Below, piece by piece: positions 6,705 to 13,635 of a stretch of DNA of 14,991 bases. The stretch is taken from contig CANGVU010000005.1 of NCBI GenBank assembly GCA_947457325.1, positions 1 through 14,991 on the forward strand, given 5' to 3'. The notes under the pieces are model-generated. The model had not been told where the DNA came from and made no database searches. It saw only the letters and a list, made by a program, of their open reading frames with translations. Source of the DNA: Flavobacteriales bacterium (GTDB lineage: Bacteria > Bacteroidota > Bacteroidia > Flavobacteriales_D > Sanyastnellaceae). Numbering within the stretch: the first letter of the stretch is position 1; each line of letters starts with the position of its first letter. The position numbers were made by a program, and so were the translations under genes.

Positions 6705-9700
6705 TAGTTCTCGGAGATATTGAAATCGATGTTGGGAATCCTTTTTAAATTTTCCAAAACATCATCACTGATGTCCAATTGAAATTTATTTCCAGACAAT
6801 GTGGTAAGCATGGACTCATCGTCAAAAATTTTCATGCGCAATTGCGTAGCGCCTTGTCCTGGCATCAATTGAGACTCAAGTATATTGATCAGTTCAGGGG
6901 TAACAAATCTCCTGTCAACTGTGATGTTGAGGAATTTTCCCTGTTTCTGTCTAACTTCACTCAGAAGGTCAATGCGTTGCAATTTGAACTCCAATTCCTC
7001 TGGTCCTTTCTGATCCTGTCTTTGCCATCTTGCCGAAACTTTTCCAATAAGTACCACGGGATAATTGTTGTCCAAGAATGATTTGAACTTGATGTATTCT
7101 TCACCAAATAAGCTGAATTCTCTTGTTCCTGTGTAGTCTTCTAGTACAAAAGATCCATAGGGTTTTCCAACCTTACTGATTTTATGCTGCACGCTTTTGA
7201 TGAGTCCAGGTATTTTCAAATCACGTCCCTTCACAGTTGCCATATCGGACAACAATTCCAAACCGCCTCGGCTACAGAAATTGTCTATCTCCATGCGGTA
7301 GTCATCCAGTGGATGGCCGCTTAGGAATATACCTGCTACATCTTTTTCATGCGCCAATTGCGTGAAAGTATCCCATGGCTGGTGAGGAGGTATGGAAGGT
7401 TCAGGAATGTCTATATCCTCCGACTCTCCAAATAGTGTGGCCATCCCGTTTTGAGATGTGTCCTTACTGGCATTTCCATATTTGATAAGGGTCTCAATAA
7501 AGGTGCTATTCTTTCCATCTGGTGTAAAGTAAGCGGAACGCGCAATGCCAAAACTGTCCATGCCTCCGCTGTAAACGAGTCCTTCAATGACGCGTTTGTT
7601 GCTGGTTCTGGCATCAACACGTTTGATGAAATCAAATGGACTTTTGAAAGGTCCTTTCATCCGCTCCTCCACGATACTCTCTACCGCGCTTTCTCCAACA
7701 CCTTTAACAGCTGCCAATCCAAAACGAATATCTCCGTTTTTATTGACGTTGAAAAACGCATCTGATTCATTGACATCTGGACCAAGAACCGGCAATTTGT
7801 TCTTCTTGCAGTCTTGAATAAAGAACGTTACTTGTTTTAAATCACTCAATGATCCTGTCATCGCTGCAGCCATGTATTCTGCGGGAAAGTTGGCCTTCAA
7901 GTATCCTGTTTGAAAAGCAATCCATGCGTAGCAGGTAGAGTGAGATTTGTTGAAGGCATAGCTCGCAAAGGCTTCCCAGTCTGTCCAAATTTTTTCCAAT
8001 TTGTCTTTCGGATGTCCATTGCTTTGTGCACCTTCCATGAATTGACCTTTCATCTTGTCCAGCTCTTCTTTCAACTTTTTACCCATGGCCTTTCTCAAAC
8101 TATCTGCCTGACCCTTGGTAAAGTTGGCCAACTTCTGAGATAAAAGCATTACCTGCTCTTGGTAGACGGTAATTCCATAGGTGTCCTTCAGGTATTCTTC
8201 CATTTCTGGAAGGTCATATTGTATAGGCTCTAATCCATGCTTCCTTTTGATGAAAGAAGGTATGTATTCCATTGGACCTGGACGATACAAGGCATTCATG
8301 GCAATCAAATCTTCAAAGACGGTGGGCTTTAGATCTTTGAGATGCTTCTGCATACCAGGACTTTCATATTGGAAAATACTCACTGTATCTCCGCGTTGAA
8401 ACAATTCAAAAGTTTTTGGATCATCCAAAGGAATTTGATCAATGTCAATGTCAATGCCGTGTCTTTGCTTGATGATTTTTAGCGCATTCTTGATGATGGT
8501 GAGGGTCTTCAAACCCAAAAAGTCCATTTTCAATAAACCAGCTTTTTCTACAACATCGTTATCAAATTGTGTGCACCACATGTCACTGTCTTTGGCAGTG
8601 GCCACAGGTACAAATTGATCGATAGGGCCTGGTGTAATGATAACTCCGCATGCGTGGATGCCGGTGTTTCGGACAGATCCTTCCAGCAGTGAGGCCATTT
8701 GCACTACCTTTCCTTCTTCAGAATTGGCTTGTGAAATCGCATGTAGTGCTTTGGCATTTTCTACAACATCCCGGGCAAAGGCTTTTTCCAACTCTTTGTT
8801 GTCCTTTGATACAATGTCCCTTAACTTAGAATTGTCAGGGATCAGTTTTGCAATGCGGTCTGTGTCACCGAGTGGTAAACCCATCACACGGCCTGAATCT
8901 CTGACCGCGGATTTGGCAGCCATAGAGCCATAGGTGATGATTTGCGCTACTGCATTTTTTGAATATTTGTTCCGAACATATTCAATGACTTTGCCTCTTC
9001 CTTCATCGTCAAAGTCAATGTCGATATCGGGCATGCTTACACGTTCTGGATTCAGGAAACGCTCAAAAAGCAAATCATATTTGATGGGGTCCACATTGGT
9101 AATTCCAATACAATAGGCAACAGCCGATCCTGCAGCGGATCCACGGCCTGGACCAACGCTCACGCCCATCTCCCTTGCCTTGTTGCAAAAATCTTGTACA
9201 ATCAAAAAGTATCCAGGGTATCCCGTATGAGCGATGGTTTTTAATTCAAAATCCAAACGCTCTGTAATGGCAGGTGTTATCTCGCCATAGCGTTTAACTG
9301 CACCCTCATAGGTGAGATGACGCAAAAACGCGTTTTCGCCTCTTTTCTCTCCATCCACCTCGTCTTGAGGATCGATGAACTCAGTTGGAATATCAAATTT
9401 AGGAAGTAATATGCTGCGACCAAGTGAGTATAACTCGCATTTATCCGCTATGCGAACGGTCTCTGCAATGGCCTCTGGAAGGTCCGCAAAGAGTTTGGCC
9501 ATTTCTTGTGGCGTCTTGATGTAGAACTCATCATTGGGGAACCCAAATCTAAATTCTCTTCCTCTTTTTCCAATGTACTTTTTAGGTTTATCCAAAGACT
9601 CTCCGTCTTTTACACACAGCAAAGCGTCTTGTGCTTGCGCCTCTTTCTTATCTGTATAATAGGTGTTGTTGGCAGCAAAATACTTGACATCGTGTTTTTT

Positions 9701-10999
9701 GCAAAAACGCAAAAGGGTTTCATTCACTACCTGCTCTTCCTCCAATCCATGTCTCAGCAGCTCAGCATAGAAATCGTCACCAAATTGTTCTTTCCACCAT
9801 ATGAAGGCCTCCTCTGCACGTTCTTCTCCAACATTTAAAATAAGGTAGGGAACTTCCCCCCAAAGTCCACCAGTTGTGGCAATGAGATCCTCCTTATATT
9901 GCTCTAAAGTCTCTTTATCAATTCTGGGGAGGTAGTAAAAGCCTTCTGTGTAAGCGATGCTGGAAAGCTTTGCGAGGTTGTGGTAGCCTTTTTTGTTTTT
10001 GGCTAATAGTACAACGGGAAAACCATCATCTTTGGTTTCTCTGTTCAATCTGTTTTTGCAAACACTCAATTCACATCCAACAATGGCTTTGAGTTGCGTA
10101 CCATTTTTCTTGTTGTATTTCTCTACTTCTTGGTTAAAAACAAAAGCCGACATCATGTTACCATGCTCGGTAATGGCAATGGCTGGGGACTCATGCGCAA
10201 TTGCTTTTTTTACAATGGAGCCAATCTCAGAAGTGCTTTGCAGTACACTGAATTGAGAATGGACGTGGAGATGAACAAAAGGAGTTTGTTCAGCTGCTTC
10301 AATTTCAACCGCTGAAGTTGTTGGTATATCTGCCGATTGTGCATCTGTAGCTTGATTGAAATTGCTTGCTTCTAACTTAGGTGCTTGGTAATTGTATTGA
10401 TTGATAGCAGAGGACTCAGGTACTTGGATAATGCGCCTTTGAAGCATTTCGAATAAGGCGCGGGTTGTCGCTTCTACATCATAGGCCGCATCATGTGCCT
10501 CTATCATTTCAGAACCAAAAAGTTTGGAATACAATTCTCCCAAAGTGGGCCATTTGAATTTCCCACCTTTTCCTCCTGGCAATGCGCAAAATTCAGTTCC
10601 TTTTTCCTTTGTATCCAAAGACAAAATGGATAGCAGGTCAAAATTTATGTTTTGACGAAAAATTTCACAACCAACAACTTTGATATCAAAATCGATGTTA
10701 TGTCCTACCAAATATTTAGCATGCTGAACATCTTCTATAAACCTGATTAATGCTTCCTGAAGGGGTATACCAATCTCAAGTGCCTTTTCGGTTGTGATTC
10801 CATGGACTTTGACGGCATTGAACGGAATACTGAAACCCTCAGGCTTTACTACAACGTTTTGCGCGGAGATCAAAGAGCCATCGTCGTTGTGTAGTTGCCA
10901 TGCGAGTTGAACTACCCTGGGCCAATTTTGGGTATCGGTGATGGGTGCGTTATAGTTTTGAGGAAGACCAGTGGTTTCCGTATCGAAAATAATGTACAT
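6704..10999 (-). CDS. dnaE: DNA polymerase III alpha subunit with fused N-terminal 3'-5' exonuclease
   Basis: This 1431-aa replicative polymerase (E. coli DnaE is 1160 aa) gains its extra length from an N-terminal DEDDh exonuclease. That domain has D6-x-E8, D105 (GHNIDFD), H169 and D174 (HDAAYD), all catalytic residues present. A linker (about 190-240, rich in Ala, Ser and Gln) leads to a PHP domain from about 241 (HLHVHS). The polymerase core has VGPGRGSAAGS (616-626), PDIDIDF (Asp660 and Asp662 as metal ligands) and KMDFLGLKTLTII (Asp826, third catalytic Asp). A helix-hairpin-helix (VKGVGES, about 1098) and an OB fold (about 1262-1345) follow. Proofreading is therefore likely in cis. It synthesises the chromosome at the fork with the sliding clamp. 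ATG at 10999 begins directly with the exonuclease strand MYIIFDTET. It heads a minus-strand unit with the M15 peptidase and the receptor. Confidence 0.97.
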   Translation of the reverse strand: MYIIFDTETTGLPQNYNAPITDTQNWPRVVQLAWQLHNDDGSLISAQNVVVKPEGFSIPFNAVKVHGITTEKALEIGIPLQEALIRFIEDVQHAKYLVGHNIDFDIKVVGCEIFRQNINFDLLSILSLDTKEKGTEFCALPGGKGGKFKWPTLGELYSKLFGSEMIEAHDAAYDVEATTRALFEMLQRRIIQVPESSAINQYNYQAPKLEASNFNQATDAQSADIPTTSAVEIEAAEQTPFVHLHVHSQFSVLQSTSEIGSIVKKAIAHESPAIAITEHGNMMSAFVFNQEVEKYNKKNGTQLKAIVGCELSVCKNRLNRETKDDGFPVVLLAKNKKGYHNLAKLSSIAYTEGFYYLPRIDKETLEQYKEDLIATTGGLWGEVPYLILNVGEERAEEAFIWWKEQFGDDFYAELLRHGLEEEQVVNETLLRFCKKHDVKYFAANNTYYTDKKEAQAQDALLCVKDGESLDKPKKYIGKRGREFRFGFPNDEFYIKTPQEMAKLFADLPEAIAETVRIADKCELYSLGRSILLPKFDIPTEFIDPQDEVDGEKRGENAFLRHLTYEGAVKRYGEITPAITERLDFELKTIAHTGYPGYFLIVQDFCNKAREMGVSVGPGRGSAAGSAVAYCIGITNVDPIKYDLLFERFLNPERVSMPDIDIDFDDEGRGKVIEYVRNKYSKNAVAQIITYGSMAAKSAVRDSGRVMGLPLGDTDRIAKLIPDNSKLRDIVSKDNKELEKAFARDVVENAKALHAISQANSEEGKVVQMASLLEGSVRNTGIHACGVIITPGPIDQFVPVATAKDSDMWCTQFDNDVVEKAGLLKMDFLGLKTLTIIKNALKIIKQRHGIDIDIDQIPLDDPKTFELFQRGDTVSIFQYESPGMQKHLKDLKPTVFEDLIAMNALYRPGPMEYIPSFIKRKHGLEPIQYDLPEMEEYLKDTYGITVYQEQVMLLSQKLANFTKGQADSLRKAMGKKLKEELDKMKGQFMEGAQSNGHPKDKLEKIWTDWEAFASYAFNKSHSTCYAWIAFQTGYLKANFPAEYMAAAMTGSLSDLKQVTFFIQDCKKNKLPVLGPDVNESDAFFNVNKNGDIRFGLAAVKGVGESAVESIVEERMKGPFKSPFDFIKRVDARTSNKRVIEGLVYSGGMDSFGIARSAYFTPDGKNSTFIETLIKYGNASKDTSQNGMATLFGESEDIDIPEPSIPPHQPWDTFTQLAHEKDVAGIFLSGHPLDDYRMEIDNFCSRGGLELLSDMATVKGRDLKIPGLIKSVQHKISKVGKPYGSFVLEDYTGTREFSLFGEEYIKFKSFLDNNYPVVLIGKVSARWQRQDQKGPEELEFKLQRIDLLSEVRQKQGKFLNITVDRRFVTPELINILESQLMPGQGATQLRMKIFDDESMLTTLSGNKFQLDISDDVLENLKRIPNIDFNISEN

Positions 11000-11015
11000 G
11001 CCTTGGTAATAATGT

Positions 11016-11046
11016 CTCCAACAAATTTAAGCCTTGCGTATTGGAG
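11016..11046. repeat. inverted repeat (CTCCAA / TTGGAG) bracketing the dnaE -7 box
   Basis: CTCCAA (11016-11021) and TTGGAG (11041-11046) are perfect 6-nt arms, 19 nt apart, with the -7 box between them. It could be an operator, a weak hairpin in the 3' end of the MATE transcript, or chance. There is no T-run, so it is not a clear terminator. Confidence 0.3.
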
Positions 11047-11055
11047 TTTTTTCAA
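11022..11055 (-). promoter_or_regulatory. promoter of dnaE
   Basis: On the minus strand TTG (11055-11053) is followed after 23 nt by TAAATTTG (11029-11022), an exact TAnnTTTG -7 box. The predicted start near 11016 gives a short leader of about 17 nt. The promoter sits in the 70-nt gap between the MATE stop and the dnaE start, so dnaE need not depend on transcription from the MATE gene. Confidence 0.6.
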
Positions 11056-11069
11056 CTTTATGTTGATGT

Positions 11070-12404
11070 TTATAACTTATTCAAGCGCCATTGACCATAG
11101 ATCAAATAGAGCCCAGAGCACAAGCCCATCACAATGAAGTACACATAATCTGAAAGCCAAAGCAGGCTCACTTCCCATTGCGTGAAATGTACCATGATGT
11201 AAATGCTGATGATGTAGATGAATGAGGTCACTACTTCTATCCAGAAGCCTGCTACTGTAGCTCCGCTGCCTTCAACCCAAGCCAGTAGGATTGAGGTGAA
11301 ACTATAAATCAACATCGCAGGAACAATTAGTTTCATGGTGTCGACAGTATATCTTATGGTGGTAGGGTCTTGCGTGAATTGTTGGCTGATCCAATCTGGA
11401 TAAAGCCATAATCCATGACTGAGAATGAGCACGCCGATGAAATTGAAGGAGGCAATTTTGAAGAAGAGTTTTTTTAAATCAGGAATTCTGTTTTCGGCGA
11501 TGAGTGCGCTGGTATAGGTTCTCATTGCCGAGGAGAAGCCCATGACGCTTACCCAAGCCAACATGTACATGTTTCTGACTATGAAGGCTGATTGTATTGA
11601 TTGTGGCCCTCTTGACTCAACCATGGTATAAAAAGCCAACCAAACCCCAAGCGCAATGAGCAACTGCAAAACAATGGGTGTGCCCAATTGTAAGATGGAT
11701 TTTGAATAGGAAAATATTGGTTGAGTTAGTTGTTTAATCAAAACGGGGTTTTTGAACCATGTGTATCCAAATAGAAAAACAAAGGCAAGGCATTCTGCAC
11801 TGAGTGTGGCCCAGGCCGCTCCGCTTACACCCATCGGTGCAAAAGGACCTTTCCCAAAAATGAGAACATAAGCCAATATCATATTGCTAATGGAGGTAAT
11901 GAGCATTGTACTAAAAACCACTTTTGTCTTGGCTACACCGGTCCAATAAGCTTGCAAAAGCATGGTGGGTGTATAGATCCAAAATCCCCAAGATCTAATG
12001 GAGGAGAATTCATGCATGTAGTTTTTAATGTCTGGATCAATAATGAAAGATTCAATGAATATTGGCCCTAAAAAATAAAGTGCGATGAACTGAATTAGCG
12101 CAATCACAAGGCCTAAAAAAATCCCATTGTTAACTACAGAAGGAATAATGGCCCACTGTTGCTCGCCCATTCTTCGCGCTACAATGATTTGAATGGCGCT
12201 GGCGATGCCTGTGGTGATCATGGCCAGAGTGATGTAAGCAAGCCCAATATAGGAAACACCACTCATGGCTTTGCCGTCTAGTTGGGCCGCAAAGTAGTTG
12301 TCTGTAAATACAACAAAGAATTGAACAAACGCACCCAAGCTCATGGGGAGTGAAACTTTGAGGAGGTCTTGATAGCGTATGGATAGTCCTTTTTCTTGCA
12401 TCAT
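11070..12404 (-). CDS. MATE family multidrug/cation antiporter
   Basis: From the ATG at 12404 this is a 444-aa inner-membrane protein of about 12 transmembrane helices, the standard MATE length. The first helix begins KVSLPMSLGAFVQFFVVFTDNYFAAQL, close to the family pattern P............ D..f...L. MGVSGAAWAT at the middle is the typical MATE loop. The second half starts near GTPIVLQLLIALG and mirrors the first. Members export drugs, dyes or metabolites in exchange for Na+ or H+; the substrate is not predictable. The frame can be extended to a TTG at 12440, but the ATG pair at 12404/12401 is preferred. TTACTTTG, one mismatch from the -7 consensus, sits directly before the ATG (12413-12406). 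The stop lies 70 nt before dnaE on the same strand. Confidence 0.9.
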   Translation of the reverse strand: MMQEKGLSIRYQDLLKVSLPMSLGAFVQFFVVFTDNYFAAQLDGKAMSGVSYIGLAYITLAMITTGIASAIQIIVARRMGEQQWAIIPSVVNNGIFLGLVIALIQFIALYFLGPIFIESFIIDPDIKNYMHEFSSIRSWGFWIYTPTMLLQAYWTGVAKTKVVFSTMLITSISNMILAYVLIFGKGPFAPMGVSGAAWATLSAECLAFVFLFGYTWFKNPVLIKQLTQPIFSYSKSILQLGTPIVLQLLIALGVWLAFYTMVESRGPQSIQSAFIVRNMYMLAWVSVMGFSSAMRTYTSALIAENRIPDLKKLFFKIASFNFIGVLILSHGLWLYPDWISQQFTQDPTTIRYTVDTMKLIVPAMLIYSFTSILLAWVEGSGATVAGFWIEVVTSFIYIISIYIMVHFTQWEVSLLWLSDYVYFIVMGLCSGLYLIYGQWRLNKL

Positions 12405-12455
12405 GCAAAGTAAAGGCTTATCCTTTATGGAAGTGAACAATAAGAATGGAAGGTC

Positions 12456-12483
12456 TGAAAAGCCCTAAAATCAAGGGTTTTCA
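12456..12483. repeat. inverted repeat in the MATE-HU intergenic gap
   Basis: TGAAAA-G-CCCT (12456-12466) pairs with AGGG-TTTTCA (12474-12483) around the loop AAAATCA, a 10-bp stem with one bulged G. It lies 52-79 nt upstream of the MATE ATG and about 75 nt before the HU -33 box. No gene ends here, so a terminator role has no obvious client; an operator or a leader structure is possible. The rest of the 221-nt gap (12405-12625) holds the HU promoter and leader; I see nothing else in it. Confidence 0.35.
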
Positions 12484-12555
12484 GCATTTACCCGCTATGG
12501 TTATGAACAAAAACAGACATTTTTCAACAAAATCACCCCAAAACGCTTGATATAC

Positions 12556-12587
12556 TTGCGATTCAGGATTTTCTGCTTTTACATTTG
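12556..12587 (+). promoter_or_regulatory. promoter of the HU gene
   Basis: TTG (12556-12558), a 21-nt spacer and TACATTTG (12580-12587) form a full match to the Bacteroidota housekeeping promoter. The predicted start near 12593 gives a leader of about 33 nt made almost wholly of A and T with few structures, typical for strongly translated Bacteroidota genes that lack a Shine-Dalgarno sequence. Confidence 0.75.
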
Positions 12588-12625
12588 TCTTGTTCAACAT
12601 TATTAACCTAAAAAAACAAATTAAA

Positions 12626-12895
12626 ATGAACAAAGCAGAATTGATCGACGCTATCGCTGGTTCAGCGAAGTTGTCAAAGGCTGATGCTAAGAAAGCATTG
12701 GAAGGTTTCATCGAAGTAACTACTAAAGCTTTGAAAAAAGGCGACCGTATCGGTTTAGTAGGTTTCGGTTCTTTCAGCGTTACTAAGCGTGCTGCTCGTC
12801 TTGGCCGTAACCCACAGACTGGTAAAGAAATCAAAATCAAAGCTAAGAACGTTGTACGTTTCAAAGCTGGTTCTGAATTGGCTGCTAAAGTTTAA
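12626..12895 (+). CDS. HU family DNA-binding protein
   Basis: This 89-aa nucleoid protein is of the standard HU length. The helical dimerisation part (MNKAELIDAIAGSAKLSKAD) leads to the beta-arm, with GRNPQTG at residues 60-66 where Pro63 intercalates into DNA, and the C-terminal strand VVRFKAGSEL. HU bends and compacts DNA as a dimer and is abundant. Codon use fits: all five Arg codons are CGT, and Gly and Ala mostly end in T, unlike the mixed use in neighbours. The frame is open upstream to 12590, but the extra 12 residues would lie in the A/T-rich leader right at the promoter, so the ATG at 12626 is chosen. The gene has its own strong promoter and terminator and is probably monocistronic with read-through into the methyltransferase. 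Confidence 0.96.
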   Translation: MNKAELIDAIAGSAKLSKADAKKALEGFIEVTTKALKKGDRIGLVGFGSFSVTKRAARLGRNPQTGKEIKIKAKNVVRFKAGSELAAKV

Positions 12896-12910
12896 TTCTT
12901 TTCAAAGCCG

Positions 12911-12943
12911 AAAAGCCGTTCCGTCAGGAGCGGCTTTTTTTTT
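12911..12943 (+). terminator. intrinsic terminator of the HU gene
   Basis: The stem AAAAGCCGTTCC / GGAGCGGCTTTT is 12 bp with one G-T wobble, has a GTCA loop and is followed by more T to 12943. The left arm core AAAGCCG is also present just upstream (12904-12910), so an alternative pairing with the same right arm is possible. Confidence 0.93.
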
Positions 12944-12954
12944 ATACCGATACC

Positions 12955-13635
12955 ATGACATTGGATCAGAAAAAATTATTGTATCAAAAGTTCTGTGCTG
13001 TTTTAACGGCTGAAAAGCAACAGAAGTTTGAACAAGTTTGGAGTCAGCGCAACACTTGCCTTCACATCGTTTTGGAGAATATTTATCAATCATTGAATGC
13101 AAGTGCCATTGTAAGATCTGCAGATGCTTTGGGAGTTCATTATTTGCATGTTCTAGAAGATGAGCATCCCTGGGAGATGAATAGGAAAATTTCTAAGGGA
13201 GCCATGGATTGGATGGATATACAAAAAAGTAAGGATCCAAGAGAAATGATGATGTCTTTAAAGTCAAAGGGTTTTGAGTTGGTAGTGACTGATTTCTCGC
13301 CCAATGCCATAGCTATTGAAGATTATCAACCTCAACGTCCAGTGGCCTTGGTAATGGGAACTGAGCTTACAGGTATTTCAGATGTTGCCAGAGAATTGGC
13401 TGATGTGCAAGTAGTGATACCCATGTCAGGATTTTCGCAAAGTTTAAATGTTTCCGTGGCTACCGGAATTGCGGTAGCACAGTTGTCTCGAAAGACAATG
13501 CACTTGAAAACTAAGTTTCCTCCTAGTGAGGAGGACCGTTTGGATGCGCTGAACCTGTGGTCAAGGAACACCATCTATTGGAGTGATCAGATCATGCGCG
13601 ATTTCTTAGCTGAAAATCAAATCAATCCCATTTGA
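12955..13635 (+). CDS. trmH: TrmH-like (SpoU family) RNA 2'-O-methyltransferase
   Basis: The protein is 226 aa, close to E. coli TrmH. All three SPOUT motifs are present: N-terminal motif with N48 and R54 (SLNASAIVRSADALGV), MGTELTGIS (134-142), and IPMSGFSQSLNVSVATGIA (155-173), which forms the trefoil knot binding S-adenosylmethionine. As in TrmH, helices flank the core on both sides and a GAMDWMDI segment (82-89) corresponds to GSNSWVQV. TrmH methylates the ribose of G18 in the tRNA D-loop; a relative acting on another RNA cannot be excluded. The ATG is 11 nt after the T-run of the HU terminator and no separate promoter is visible, so expression probably needs read-through. The 3' end overlaps the convergent repeat protein by 14 nt. 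Confidence 0.85.
   Translation: MTLDQKKLLYQKFCAVLTAEKQQKFEQVWSQRNTCLHIVLENIYQSLNASAIVRSADALGVHYLHVLEDEHPWEMNRKISKGAMDWMDIQKSKDPREMMMSLKSKGFELVVTDFSPNAIAIEDYQPQRPVALVMGTELTGISDVARELADVQVVIPMSGFSQSLNVSVATGIAVAQLSRKTMHLKTKFPPSEEDRLDALNLWSRNTIYWSDQIMRDFLAENQINPI

Noticed and set aside
12130..12408. Minus-strand open frame (92 codons) rich in Cys and His, overlapping the MATE start
   Set aside because: It is a frame-shifted reading of the MATE N-terminus; the Cys/His spacing does not form a zinc-binding motif.
12405..12440. TTG start extending the MATE protein by 12 residues
   Set aside because: Two tandem ATGs lie just downstream with the family-typical N-terminus, and the extension adds no recognisable sequence.
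12481..12864. Minus-strand open frame (127 codons) covering the HU gene
   Set aside because: It is the antisense shadow of a conserved, strongly codon-biased HU gene with its own promoter and terminator.
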